A stretch of 64,000 nt of DNA from NCBI RefSeq assembly GCF_031755915.1, contig NC_083379.1:1003001-1067000 (forward strand), written 5' to 3'. The position numbers were made by a program, and so were the translations under genes. Shown here in pieces: positions 25,226 through 38,885 of the stretch (its first letter is position 1; each line of letters opens with the position of its first letter). The DNA is from Ziziphus jujuba. Taxonomy: Eukaryota; Streptophyta; Magnoliopsida; Rosales; Rhamnaceae. The notes beneath the pieces were generated by a model. It saw nothing but the letters and a program-made list of their open reading frames with translations. It was not told the origin of the DNA and made no database searches.

Positions 25226-25338
25226 TGCTGCTAAAGATCAGCGGGGAATCGATAGGTTGTCGCCTCCATTAATGGCAGCATTAGAATACATTGTCGGTCC
25301 ATTAAAAAATTTATGCAGCATTACCCTATAATATATGT

Positions 25339-25369
<31 letters not shown>

Positions 25370-28300
25370 TATGTATACAATGTATAAGAAGAAAAATCAA
25401 TATAGTATGGCTCAAGTAAATTAATTAATTAGAATTTACCTTTAAAAAAAAATTTGGTGTAAATGCTATATTAACTTCAACATTTTTGCCCTTCACTTTA
25501 TCATATTGAATTAGCAAAAAACTTTCTAAAGTTTTTAAATGATATAGTATCAATCTAAAAACTTTTACATTGTGACATTTTAGCTGTTAAATTACATTAA
25601 TTAAGATAAAATGTTCATATTGATTATACATCTATTTAGAAAAGGAGAATCTCCACATATGCATTTCACATGTACCTATAAAAATATATATATATATATA
25701 TATATTAAAAGCTTTAAACTGATATTGCACTATTTACGAATTTTATGGAGTATTAATGCTAATTTGATATTATAAAAGATAAAATGATAATAAAATTACA
25801 GGGTCATTGGTACCAAGACTTTTTTTTTTTTTTTCCTTTTGGTTTGTCTATCTTTATAATTAAACTCTCTCTCTTTCTATCCAATCATGGGTCCAAATCC
25901 CACCTTGTCTTAATCATACTCTCTATCCTCCTTATCTCACCTTCGGTTTTGTGATGATCATAATGTAAATATATTTTCAAATTCCCATTTTTGAGTATTA
26001 AATTCCAAGCAAAACAAACCATCTTAACTAGACTAAATATGCAACTTGATAATTGACCCAAATATGCTTAATTAAAAAATTTAGAAAATATTTATCCTGA
26101 GGAAGTGCACTGAACCACCGCGATAAAATTAGGATTAATGGTCTTCTTACAGTGAACTGTACACGTATCCATCAAAAATATTTTGCACTTTGGTTCAACT
26201 ACAAAACTCTAAATCTCTCATCGATGTTCCTGGACTTTTTGAGTCACAGATCTATGCTCAGAGAATTGACTAAAGATATCTAATTGCCTCATAAACTTTT
26301 CTGTACGGGTGAGTTGGAAAACTTTTATTTTGGTACTAGTTATTAATTAGTTCTTGACATTCAAGATCAAAGTTCAATTATAGGAACAGGGTGAAAAAAA
26401 TAATTAAATATAGTTAGGCCGATAATAATAAATTCTCATAATTTGGTTCTTTGTCAAGCAGCATATCTCAATAAATTAATAAAAAGTAATATTTTGAAAA
26501 AATATGTATTAAAATGTTTAAGCCGCTCCTCTGCATTGCCCATGACATGAATTTAATTATAGATAACTAAAAAAAATATGAAAAGATAAGACCATCCTTT
26601 AGTAAATGTTCATATCGACTCATATAGTGTCCTGAATTCATGAGTTTTCTCCATCAAAACTATTACAAAAAGGTAGGAAAATACTTGAGATTCTGTACAT
26701 TTTAGTTTCTAAACACCTTTTTTTTTTTCTTTTTTTTTTTTTGTCACTTCAAAACTAGAACTTTAAAATTTAATCATATATTATTGATCAAGTCGCAACC
26801 TATGTTTGATTTGGAAAATTTTGGGAGGTCAAAATTATGGATTTTTCTATTTAATCATATATCTAATCATAGAGGAACTTGATAGCTGCTATTGGAGATT
26901 CTAGAAGGTTTAAAAATAAAATTTTATTTGGCAAAAATAAACTTATAGCATTTATGCTGGTTGAACTTACTCATGGTGTGTTACTTGCAGCAACAAATAG
27001 TTTTTTTTTAAACAAAATTTAGATACCTTGCATCTTATAAAAGTTAGTATTCGTATAACTAAGTTGTGGATAACATAAAGATTTTCATAAAAAACCAAAA
27101 GTGGATAACATAAAGCTATATTAAAGTATATATTAATTATCATCAAAAAAATGTAAATATATATATATATATATATATTACTAAAAAAGCTAGTCTTGCC
27201 TAAAGGCAGTGTAACTGTCAAGTGGGGAAAAAATAATAATAATAAAATAAAATAAATAGAAGCTTGTAAATAGAAAACAAAGAGATAGTGTCATAAACTC
27301 GTAGTGACCTTCTGACTATGCTGCCACACTTCACACACCTAATCCTATGACCATAACCATCTCACTCATCATCTTTTAGTCTTTAGTCAGAAACCAGAAT
27401 GGCAAGTTCCAGGAAAAGTTTGGAAAACTGTAGAGACCCATAATGCCCTCTTGTAGGGCCTACATGTACAATATTTTCCAGCAGAGCCATAAGGCTTAAT
27501 TCAGGGTACTTTACCTACCTCTACAACTTTCGCTCACATATTCAATTTTAGAAATTATTAAATCAGTGAACATTAAAGATAGACTGAGCCAAAGCACATG
27601 GGATAAACGATTTTAAACTCAAGAATAGCAGACAAATTTAAAATCAAGAATGTGCAACCAAAATGGTGTTAAAGTATTATATAATAATAGTTAATCTTTT
27701 CGTTAAACTTATATTTACGAACATGGGTTTGTAAGGATCATAATCTTGCAGGTCGGCAATGATTGCGGTGAATTTTGTCTTTGATTCACGGACACACCAC
27801 AAACCACGAAACTACACAATGTTTGTGTTTGGACACTCAATAATACCAAGTCATATATATATATATAAAAGATTCCCAGGAAGGAACATCAATTCCTTCC
27901 TCAAAGACTTATACCATAGCAAAATAAAATCAGTCAATTTGAGATATGTATTTGTCCCTTTGTACTATTTATACCGAACAACGACATTTGGAGTCTATAT
28001 GAACAGAATTAGCAGATTCGTAGCATTTGTATTATATATATAATTTATCATCTATATGTGTTTGATTTTTCCTTGTGATTTCAATAATGTTGGGTACCAT
28101 GTACGTTGGATAAACAGAGATTGATTAATAAAAGATCATATATTTATATATAGTTTGTACAAAACATTAATTTCTAAGTACAACCGATGGCCATGAATCA
28201 TACATAATTAAAATAGCACTGGCACACACAAGAAGACGCACAAAGAAACAGGAAAGATCTGAGTTCAATCATGATCGATGCATAAATGTAAGATTTGTGG

Positions 28301-30742
28301 AAATGGGGGAGTTATACATCATCCCTCTCTCTAGCTATGAGTCTTTATATATTCTATGGGTTAATATCATTTAGCTCTTTTGAGATTTGACATAAATTTA
28401 ATCCAACCTTTTTTTAATTTTAAAAATATCATCAACCTCTTGATTGAGTTTATATATATATATATATATATAAAGCCTTTACCATTCACATACCCTGTAG
28501 AAGTGTAATTGACATTTTTAAAAGAGGGAACATAAGGACATCTTATTTTTCCCACATATTTATACTAAGTAGTTAATTAATCTATACCAAAAATATAATA
28601 AAAATACCAAGAAAAAACATGCAAGGAAACAGAGGAATATATGAGCTCATCACATAATTGATGTGTAAAATTAAGCATTTACAATAATATAATTATATCT
28701 ATAAATATATAAAAATTATTATTTATCATCATCAGTGATTATTACTAGTTAATTCATATATTTATGTAGCATTTTCATTGGTTATCCAAAAAAATTCATT
28801 TTCATATACTAAGTTTTTAGTTTAAGAATTAAAACAAAATTATTAATTAAAAATCAATTAATATTTATCATATTAATATAGATTCCATTGATAATTAATA
28901 TCATAAATAGTAAAACTCTATACATAAAGAGAGATTCGCAAGGGAAATGCAATTGAATAGAGAAAATGTATACAAAAGCAGCAATATTGGGAAGAGAAGG
29001 CTCCAAAATTTAAACATTCGGCGTTTAAATACAAAAAATATGGATATCCTAAACAGAAATTGACACGAAAATATGGTACTGGAAATGTCTCTGTTGTGTC
29101 GGGGTTTATTAAAAATAAAAAATAAAAAAACAAAAAATTGCTATGGACGACCCAAGTCTGATATGCCTCATGCTCCTCTTTTCAGCCTACACGTGGATTC
29201 AGTCTTTCACTGTGCTTCGCTCATCAACATGTGCATGCGAACATATATATGTCTATATGTCCCTTTTGGCCTTTTAGTCTCTCACATGTGTCTACCCATA
29301 AGATAATAAATCCATCTATTATCAATCACTTTCTTTTTCTTCTTTCCTTTTTTCTTTCCTCATCCTAGCTATTGGAGGACTAGTTTTTTGGGTCTGCTTT
29401 TTTGGAATATTGTCGAAAAAAGAAAATTCAAAACCTCCAATGGATATAATTCCTCATCCTTAGTAATTTATTGCATATTTTTTGGTTGCATGTATATAAT
29501 ATAATATATACGATATGATATGATGATGAAGTTCATTATCAGTTTAATTTGGATTTTCACTTTGGCTTTCCTTTTCAGTTTTTCTGTGGTCGACTGCATA
29601 AGCTATGAGTTAAAGGGAATAGGGTCCTGGTTTTAATTCTATATCTCCTTTTTCGAATGCATTTGCAGCACTTAACTTTCACTTTAAAGTTAAGGGGGTG
29701 TTTGGCATCAACTTCTTGTTGCAAGAGATTATTGTAATTTCACTCTCTTGCATGGTTTAATTCATTTAACACGCTTGGTATTGTAACCTCGAAGCATTTT
29801 TGGCCATTCTTCAGATTATTTAGGATCATTAATTGGCAACTTTGATCATCAATATCCCCTAATCCTATCAAATAATTCAGACAAATCTAGTATCAAAGTA
29901 TACAAAATATACATATATAGTAAATAATATCCAAAGACAGTTCATATAAAAATGACCATCAGTATTAATCTAAATTTGCATAGTTATTCAAATAATTACC
30001 AAATATAGCTATAAAAATTTTAAATATATTTTGTTTTTTTTGGGTGGATTCCAAATGCCAAATAATAACTCATCAATGTTTGGACAAGTTTATCAATTTG
30101 AAAACCACCACATCTATATTTCTTCCTTCTCCAACTCTGCATCTTTGACGTGCTTACAGAAAATATATATATATATATATATATTCCATTAAAAAGAAAA
30201 TGCAATGTATATACCCATAACCCATATATACTTAATTCCATTAATTTCAAATAAAACAAAATTTACCACTCCATATTGTTCATCCTTGTCGTCATGTTTC
30301 ATGATTGTATATAGCTCTCTCTCGATGTACTTTTCATTCCTTATTATCGATCTATCTCTTTAGTTCCTCTTAAGTAGTTCTCAAACATGTTTGTCAAGCA
30401 ACTTAAGCATTGCTATCGCTATCTATAGTCGGTCTCTTTATCAAAACATCTGCGTTGCTGTTGGGTTGGTTCTTAGAGGCCATCCAATAGTATTTATGCA
30501 TGCATCTTTCTATAGTACATTAATTAGCAAAAATCAAATGTCCCTCTCACAAATATCCACTGCCTCTTTCTCAAAGTTCCTTAAAGAACTATACTTCTTC
30601 CACCATTCTAAATCAAATTATAACTACTTTGCCAACCTAGCTACTCTCTCTCTCTCTAGGGCGTAGGAATATAGTAAAGCCAATACAACAATGACCTTGG
30701 TATTAGGAAAAAGGAAGGAAAACAAAAGAGAACTAAAGTTGC

Positions 30743-30792
<50 letters not shown>

Positions 30793-32240
30793 TGTGTGTG
30801 TGTGTTAAATTATCATTTTTTTCAAAATGCTTTAAGTAAATAGAAAATGAATAATCATTACATTTAAACTGAGCTGTAAATCAACTATTTTAATTCAGCT
30901 ATTTTTTAAATTCAATAAAGTTTTTATATTTGTTTTTAGAAGAAGTTGTCAAATTTTAAACTAGAATTTTAATTATTTTTTTCTTTGAGTTTAAGTTATT
31001 GAAAAATGAATTGGAATTATTACTCTCTTAAGAACCTTAGCTTATTACGTTTATATTATTCTTAACGCTTTTATTTACATGTAACTCAATCTTTTAGACT
31101 TTTTTAGATTTCTAAATTGTGGTTTTAACATAAATTGTCAAGTTTTAAAAGCAAAACATCAATAATCTTTCTATACAATATAAAATTACCCTTTTTCCAA
31201 AAAAGAAAAATTAAATGGTGGACTATTGGTATGTTTATATTATTCTTAACTCCAATTACATTTATGTACAGTGAGATGATATGCGAGTATGAGGGAGAGT
31301 TCCTTTTAAACTTTGTGTGAAGTGATAAACGTGAAGAAAGAAAGATGGGGCCTGTTGGATAAGAGAGATGAGGACAGAGGCATAATGGAAAAAAGCTTCT
31401 TTTACGTGAGAATGGAAATAAGAGAAATATGTGGCAGACAAAAGAACAACACAAAGTTGACCCTAGAAGTCGACACGTCGGTTACTGGATGCTGATGTGT
31501 CACCACTCAGGTCTTTTAGGTGGGGAATGTAGAACTCTCGCTCTCTCTTTCTCTTTCTCTAGTGCTTTTTCAAGATTTTTAGTTGTGGTAACCGGTAAGT
31601 GGAAGAGATTCTCAGGGAAAATAATATTTCAAACATTCAAAAGTACGTGTAACTTTACTTTCTCTTGGCAAAAATCAGTGGAGCTTTAAGCTGTCCCCTC
31701 CCCTCCTCTCCCACACCCCCCCACCCCCCCCGCCCCCCCCAAAAAAAAAAACCAAAAAAAGAAAAGAAAAAGAAAAAGGGAATGTGAAATGGAACTTGAT
31801 TTGGATTATGGAAGGGCTAGTCAATTTGTTTCAAGTGAAATTAATTTGTGACATGAAATCGAAATTCTTAGGTGTTAAAATTACTAGGTGATCCATTAGA
31901 AGACACATTGTTTAAGCCCAAAAAAATGGAATGAAGAATGAAGGCCCTCAACTAACCTCGGCCCACAACTTGAATTGACGATGACTGAACCCAGCTATGA
32001 TCTAGTTCTACTAGCTAGCCACTCCAGACCCAGAAGATTATACATCGTCTTCAACATTTTTTACTTTTTTTCTTTTTTGAATTGAAATCTACATGTTGTT
32101 GGCAACGATATTCAATACATTACGGAATGACTATCAACCAAAAAAAAAAAAAAAATAGCCACAAGATTTCATAAGCAAAACTAAAAATTGTCCCAGATCA
32201 AAATTATTTTATTCTCACAAAAGTTGACAATATTTGTGAT
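25223..32240. other. Long intergenic region, no gene seen
   Basis: No open frame here has a family signature. Contents are (AC)n at 25340-25365, (TA)n at 25685-25705, 27157-27180 and 28450-28472, and a compound (AT)n(AG)n(TG)n at 30742-30806. A C/A homopolymer patch lies at 31715-31751. A somewhat gene-like, less AT-rich strip at 31320-31690 has open frames on both strands but no recognisable protein; it could be promoter or leader of an undetected transcript. Confidence 0.45.
30742..30806. repeat. Compound microsatellite (AT)n(AG)n(TG)n
   Basis: Three dinucleotide blocks in series, seen directly. Confidence 0.95.
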
Positions 32241-32245
32241 CTTAA

Positions 32246-32751
32246 TGTTGAATTAAATTAATATTTGTGGACTTGGCATAATCAATTACTCACTTACAGG
32301 GTCTATTTATGTCATTAATGGGACTGACTTATTTTATTATTTTGTAGTAGGGCCCTTGGTCACACACTCTCTATAAGACTCCACTTGGCCCATTGGACTG
32401 GAGGACCAACTCTCTTTATAAGCCCAATGACTTATCCATATTTTTCCTAGTATAATTATATTATCAAATTATTATTATTTTATGTGTGTCAAAATTAATG
32501 GATAAATCTGACTTGCAGAGACTATTTAAAGGTCTAGGGCAAGCAAACAAATAGATGCCATACGGTATTTTGATATTAGGGTTTTCAGAGATCTGAGAGT
32601 GGTTTGAGAGTAGTGTGTCCACAGGCACTACTTTACATTGTTTTCTATTTTGCAGGATTAAAGATCTAATTTATCAATGGCTACGTTTGGAGGTTAGTAA
32701 TTTATGATTTATGAAATTTATTATGCATATTTAGATCCATAAAATCTAACA
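32246..32751 (+). repeat. 5' LTR
   Basis: 506 bases. It differs from the 3' LTR at 11 positions by my alignment (about 2.2%): ten transitions and one transversion, no indels. A TATA-like CTATTTAAAG at about 32521-32530 gives the probable U3/R promoter. An ATG followed by a splice-donor-like G/GTTAGT lies near its 3' end. Confidence 0.96.
32677..32692 (+). other. Candidate leader exon of the copia gag, inside the 5' LTR
   Basis: ATG GCT ACG TTT GGA G is followed at 32693 by GTTAGT, a good donor. A strong acceptor (TTTTTACAG) ends at 34155, directly before the gag frame. Joining these removes 1,463 bases, including the primer-binding site, and completes an in-frame GCT codon that opens into the gag frame with no stop between. 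The 3' LTR has the same ATG and donor. This is a prediction from sequence; no transcript evidence is available. Confidence 0.55.
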
Positions 32752-32753
32752 AT

Positions 32754-32765
32754 TGGTATCAGAGC
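32754..32765 (+). other. Primer-binding site of copia element
   Basis: TGGTATCAGAGC, complementary to the 3' end of plant initiator Met-tRNA. Confidence 0.92.
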
Positions 32766-34155
32766 ACATGGTTAATATGCATAGTAAATTTCTTTGGAGT
32801 TTATTGCAGTTAGCATGTGAATATTGATCAGTGTTTTTGCCATTATTATCAGTGTTCTAGATATATATATATATAATTTTTCTTTTCTTGAATTGTGTAC
32901 ATATGTAAATTTTGAGATTCAAGATTATGTATTCTATTAAACATATTTACGTATATATATATATATATACTCATGGTCGTTTTTGTTTGTTCTTATAAAA
33001 AAAAAAAATTATTTGTAAATATCGGGCGTGTTCAAAAAAAAAAAAAAAAAAACTGGGTTTTGAATTTCACATGCTAATTTTCTGGGTTTTGGACCAAATT
33101 AATTTGGGGAAAAAGTTTCCCAAGAATACACGAAACAAACAGCACCGATTTTGCCTAAAATTATCTCGAATTTCTTGTGTTTCCATGGGTTTTTGTTTGT
33201 GTTTTGGCCGAATATAAATCTAGCTTGGATGTTTATTTTGAGTTGATTTTGAATCAAATTTGTTTGTGGGAAACGTTGCCCAAGGGAAGACGAAACTAAC
33301 ACCGCCGGAATCGTCGGAAACGGTGGCCGGAACGGTGAGATTTGGTCGGGTAAGAATAGCGGGTCGCGTGACCCGTTTGGACTGGAACCGGGTCACCCGT
33401 GACCCGGTTGGCTGAAGAAGAAGAGAGAAACGACGTGTCGTTTTGGGTGGTTGCTGACTTCAACAGATGACGTCAGCAGGCCCAAAAAAAAAAAACTCTA
33501 TTTTTATTGATTTATTTGTTGTTTATTTATTAATTAATTTAGTGATTCAATTGTTCAATTTATTTATTTATTGTTTGTTTATTTGTTTAATTATCACATT
33601 CCAATTTTATTAAATTAAATTAAATATTTATGATTGGAAAATTGGATTGTGTGAGCTTACCCAAAGAGACTTTGTGCCTAGTTGGTATAGTAGTGTGGGA
33701 TTTTTAGGTACTCACCTGTCGTGAGACTTATTTTATCTGCATTATGTGTACCAATGTAATGTATATTGGCATAGTGGATGGGATGTTTTATATTTGTCTA
33801 TTTCATGAAATTGCCAATATGTTATTTTTTTTCTCCCACTTATTAACCAGGGTCTATACGGGTAATTAAGCTACCCTGTCGGTAGTTCTAGTTGCTTTGT
33901 ATGACGCCTGGAATGGCAGTGGAAGTTAATTAAATGCCATGTATTGCAGGTTCTGAGTTGCCCTGTCGGTGATTCAGTTCAATGCATTTGATTGTGGTTA
34001 TTTGGTTGACTGTCCCTGGTCCGCTTAAGGGTATCTTTAGTGCTACAAAGACCCTAAGCGATATTTATGTTTGTGTTTTTGTGTTGAGGGGCTGGAAAAT
34101 AGTAATTGAATTGTCTTAAATTTTTTAAATGTCTTGTTGTTTACTATTTTTACAG

Positions 34156-36844
34156 CTAGTAGCATCCCAAATCTTATGCCTATGACTGCCATGATGAAAT
34201 TGGATGGGACAAATTATCAGAAATGGAAGAAAACCTTAGTTATGAATTTGACCTTCATGAAATTGGATTTGGCTTTGGAGATAGATCCACCAGAAATTCC
34301 GACTGATGAGAGTACTATAGCAGCTAAGAAACTTTATGAGGATTGGAAACACTCAAATAAGTGCTGTATGATGATGATGGAGAATTACTCTCGTTATGGA
34401 CATGTTGAGCTTATTCGTAAGAAGTCAGATTCTTTAGTTGCCTTTAAAGAGTTTAAGGTAAAGATGGAGCTTCAAAAGAATAAGAAAATAAAAGCTGTAA
34501 GGTCTGATAGAGGTGGTGAGTTTTATGGTAGATATGATGAGACTGGAAAGAACCCAGGGCCTTTTGCTATTTATTTGCGTGAGTGTGGCATTGATGCGCA
34601 ATATACGATGCCTGGTACACCTCAGCAAAATGGCATAGCTGAGAGAAGGAATAGAACTTTGTTGGATATGGTGCGGTCTATGTTGGCAAATTCTAGGTTG
34701 CCAGATTATTTGTGGGGAGAGGCTTTAAGGACGGCGGCTTATATTTTGAATCAAGTTCCAAGTAAGTCCGTTCCTAAGACACCTTTTGAGTTGTGGTCAG
34801 GAAGAAAGCCTAATTTGCATCATTTTCGAATATGGGGTTGCAAAGCTGAAGTAAGGATTTATAATCCCCAAATTAAGAAGTTGGATCCTAAAACCATTAG
34901 TGGATATTTTGTTGGCTATTGTATAGGATCTAGGGGTTCAAGATTCTTTTGTCCTTCTCACACCACCAGGATCGTGGAATCAGACAGGGCCATTTATTTT
35001 GAAGATGATTTTGGGTTTGGTGATAGTAATGGTCCAAAGGAATCTCAATTTAGAGAAGAAAGTGTTTTCATTCCCAGTATAGTTGTTCCTGATAGAGATA
35101 TTGTTGATCCAGTAGTTGATGAACCAGTAGTTGGTCAGAATGAACTTGTTGTTGAAGAGCAGGATATTCCAGCTATTGCAGATGCTGATGTACCTTTGAG
35201 GAGGTCACAAAGGACTAGGAGATCAGCTATTCCTAATGACTATGAGGTTTACTTGCAGGAGCATGAGTTTGAGATAAGTGATGATTCAGATCCAGTCACT
35301 TATGAGGAAGCCATAAGCAGTTCAAATTCAAATTTTTGGTTAGATGCAATGGAAGATGAAATGAAATCCATGGCATCAAATGGAGTATGGGATTTGGTTG
35401 AGTTACCAGAGGGTAGCAAGCCTATTGGGTGCAAATGGGTCTTTAAGACTAAAAAGGACTCCAATGGTCAAGTGGAGAGGTATAAGGCTAGACTTGTAGC
35501 TAAAGGGTTTAGCCAGAAGGAAGGAATTGATTATACAGAGACTTTCTCTCCTGTATCCACAAAGGATTCTTTTAGAATCATTATGGCGATTGTGGCGCAT
35601 TATGACCTGGAGTTGCATCAGATGGATGTCAGAACTGCTTTTCTGAATGGTGATTTATATGAGGATGTATATATGGTTCAACCAGTTGGTTTCCAACAAA
35701 TGGGGAATGGTAATTTGGTTTGTAAGCTTAAGAAATCTATTTATGGTCTAAAGCAAGCTTCAAGACAATGGTATTTTAAGTTTGATGAGGTTGTCATCCA
35801 AAATGGCTTTAAGGAGAATGTTGTTGATGGATGTATATATATGAAGGTCAGTGGGAGCAGTTTTATATTTCTGGTGTTGTATGTTGATGACATACTTTTG
35901 GCTACTAATGACACTGACCTATTAGCTGAGACAAAGCAGATGTTGTGCAACCATTTTGATATGAAAGATCTTGGTGAGGCTTCTTTTGTTTTGGGCATCA
36001 AGATTGTTCGAGATAGGACTAATTATGTGTTGCAATTGTCTCAGAGAGCTTATATTGATAGAATCCTTAAGAGATTTGATATGCATAATTGTTCTCCTGG
36101 AAGTGTACCGGTTACGAAAGGTGAAAAGTTTTCTAAAGATCAGTGTCCCAAGAATGATAGAGAAAGGATGGCAATGAAGAATGTTCGCTATTCTTCAGCA
36201 GTAGATAGTTTGATGTATGCTCAAGTTTGTACACGGCCTGACATAGCCTTTGCTGTAGGTGTGCTTGGTAGATTTATGAGCAATCCTGGTCCTATTCATT
36301 ACCAAGCAGTTAAGAAGGTCTTTAGGTATCTTCAGGGTTCTAAAGATCATATGTTGACATATCGTCACACCAACTCTCTTGAAGTAGTGGGTTATAGTGA
36401 TGCAGACTATAAAGGTTGTGTGGTGATAAAGGTTATATATTTATCATGGCAGGAGATGCTGTGTCTTGGCGGAGTGCCAAGCAGTCAGTGACAGCATCCT
36501 CGACTATGGAGGCAGAATATGTGGCGTGTTATGAGGCTACCCGTCATGCAGTTTGGCTACGGAATTTTATCCGTGATTTAGGAGTAGTTGACTCCATTGA
36601 GAGGCCTATTATGATGTATTGTGATAATACTGCAGCGGTGTCTTTCTCCAATAATTTAAAAGGTACTCCTGGTGCGAAGTACATTGATATGAAATATTTT
36701 GTGATAAAGGAGAAAGTTGAAGAGGGCCTCATTACTGTTGTTCACACGCCGACTTATAGCATGGTGGCAGATCCACTGACCAAGGCTTTACCGGTAGGCA
36801 TATTTGAGGAGCATGTGTCCCGCATGGGATTGTTAAGCAGTTGA
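34156..36844 (+). pseudogene. Copia gag-pol remnant with large deletion and frameshift
   Basis: The first ATG in this frame is at 34176. A Gag N-terminal piece ([14 protein letters not shown]) runs to about 34365. It then passes directly into the mid-integrase [11 protein letters not shown] region, so the rest of Gag with its CCHC zinc knuckle, the protease, and the integrase HHCC domain are missing. What remains of integrase has RSDRGGEF and [10 protein letters not shown], holding two of the three catalytic acidic residues. Reverse transcriptase looks complete, with [22 protein letters not shown] and YVDDILLA. At about 36415-36435 the frame breaks between [10 protein letters not shown] and GYIF; RNase H continues in another frame ([22 protein letters not shown]) to the stop at 36844. 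The deletion kept the reading frame, the RNase H break did not. Confidence 0.93.
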
Positions 36845-37389
36845 GACGGCTGTGGGTCAGTGGGAGTTTGTTATGTTTTCTGTAGTAATATCCATGTTGA
36901 GAATTATTTATTTCTTTGAATATTTTAATACATTGATGTATGTGGATCATTATTTATTTATGAGATGATTTATTACACATATTATTGCTCCTTGTATTTA
37001 CAGGCCTGTTGAGACTATTAGTCTATGTATATGTGTATGTTGATCCACAGGTGCCATGGTGAATCCCTACTACCTAGTTTGGGTATATTGTTGTATCCTG
37101 TCGATACGCAATGTGCTTGAATGAAATGGTTTTGTGTGTTGGGGGATTGCACATGGTTAGGTAAATCTCTAGTACCTAGACTGAGTTTATGGCATGCAAA
37201 GTGCTCAGTTGAAATGATAACATGTTTTGGGAGATTTACTGAGAGAATCTCTACTGCCTAGTCTAGTATATTGTTGTGCCCTGTCGGTATACTATATATT
37301 TGGATGAAATGGCATTATGGTTTGGGAGATTCTATAGTAAGTGAGTTTGGATTTTATATGATGATGATTATGCAGTCCAAGTGGGAGAA

Positions 37390-37895
37390 TGTTGAATTAA
37401 ATTAATATTTGTGGACTTGGCATAATCAATTACTCACTTACAGGGCCTATTTATGCCATTAATGGGACTGGCTTATTTTATTATTTTGTAGTAAGGCCCT
37501 TGGCCACACACTCTCTATAAGACTCCACTTGGCCCATTGGACTGGAGGACCAACTCTCTTTATAAGCCCAATGACTTATCCATATTTTTCCTAGTATAAT
37601 TATATTATCAAATTATTATTATTTTATGTGTGTCAAAATTAATGGATAAGTCTGACTTGCAGAGACTATTTAAAGGTCTAGGGCAAGCAAACAAATAGAT
37701 ACCATACGGTATTTTGATATTAGGGTTTTCAGAGATCTGAGAGTGGTTTGAAAGTAGTGTGTCCATAGGCACTACTTTACATTGTTTTCTATTTTGCAGG
37801 ATTAAAGATCTAATATATCAATGGCTGCGTTTGGAGGTTAGTAATTTATGATTTATGAAATTTATTATGCATATTTAGATCCATAAAATCTAACA
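37390..37895 (+). repeat. 3' LTR
   Basis: 506 bases, same ends as the 5' LTR, followed by the CTTAA target duplication at 37896-37900. Confidence 0.97.
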
Positions 37896-38073
37896 CTTAA
37901 TCCAACCAAATTAAATAAAATGCCTCCCAAGTCAGAAATGACATATACGTAAAATAATTTAATAAAAACAAAAACAAAGCGATAGGTTCATCCCAACATG
38001 CCATTTAAATACTCTGATGGAATTAATTATGGAAACCATGCCACTCAAGTTGGTACACTATTTTAGTGTGAAA

Positions 38074-38078
<5 letters not shown>

Positions 38079-38157
<79 letters not shown>
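38079..38157. repeat. Long (TA)n microsatellite
   Basis: Nearly pure TA repeat of about 79 bases directly next to the left end of the large foldback element. Confidence 0.97.
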
Positions 38158-38161
<4 letters not shown>

Positions 38162-38639
38162 ATAGAGAGATTTTATGGTCAGGTCCGATCTGATAAAAAA
38201 TGGTGTGATCCAAAAACATGAAAAAATAACCAGCCACTAGATTTTAACTTATTCAATGAACGGTTCAGATATTTTTTTATCACACGTGAAGAAATTGTAA
38301 CTTCAAAAAAATTTCCTTCAACCTTCGCGCTTCAAAATATCATTTCATTTCCCACTCGCACCATTGTTTCACACAAACTTTACCATTTCAAAATTCCCAA
38401 ATAAAATCCACCATCTCCACCGTTCTAATCCCAGATATCCTTGTATTGCTTCCACCACCTGGGTCTTCTCCTTGACAATCCAAAATCCATTTAGAACTTG
38501 GGTTAAAGGTTAGTATTTTTAATCCATTGGCTTCTTTTTTTTTTTTTTTTTTTTTTTGAGAGAGCCATTGGTGTTTTTTTCTTTAAAAAAAGAATAAAAA
38601 TAAGTGTGAACAAAAAACCAAAAAAAAAAAAAATGACAT

Positions 38640-38885
38640 CGATAACCTGCAAAACACTACTAGATTTTGTATCAAACAAGTGGACATTTTCCTTCACATT
38701 AGAAGCTGCTCTTTCTCGATGGTCCAAAGTAGTCTCAACGTGGCCAAGAGTGAAGTTTCGATGGTGATTGCATCGCTATCTAGAGTAGAAAGGGCGTCTA
38801 CGACCTTGATAATCGAGTCTCGTTTGATGAGATTCTTTTGAGTCTTAAGGTCCCGATCTTGATCAAATATGAGGTTGAGGAGTTC
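38640..38885 (-). pseudogene. Gene-like fragment in left arm of foldback element
   Basis: On the minus strand a frame starts about 38885 with ELLNLIFDQDRDLKTQ and continues with KRDSIIKVVDALSTLDSD and LLATLRLLWTIEKEQ, then shifts frame and ends near VIDV. The matching right-arm copy (42420-42665, plus strand) keeps the same protein pattern with substitutions. Conservation of pattern and the absence of low-complexity bias suggest a captured coding piece. I do not recognise the family. Confidence 0.5.

Larger units (their letters stand above)
32246..37895 (+). mobile_element. Ty1/copia LTR retrotransposon, full-length ends, internally deleted
   Basis: The element is 5,650 bases long. Two 506-base LTRs start TGTTGAATTAAATT and end AAATCTAACA. 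The 5-base target duplication CTTAA is present at 32241-32245 and 37896-37900. The primer-binding site TGGTATCAGAGC (32754-32765, initiator Met-tRNA) follows the 5' LTR after two bases, and a purine tract AAGTGGGAGAA (37379-37389) abuts the 3' LTR. The order integrase, then reverse transcriptase, then RNase H places it in copia. Much of gag, all of protease and the start of integrase are missing, and RNase H is out of frame, so it cannot move by itself. It could still be mobilised in trans, as ends, primer site and purine tract are intact. Confidence 0.97.

Noticed and set aside
31125..31495. Possible small gene on either strand near 31.3 kb
   Set aside because: Open frames overlap on both strands without any recognised motif or codon signal.
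33099..33302. Minus-strand frame in the copia leader
   Set aside because: It is in the non-coding leader, opposite to the element's transcription, with no known domain.
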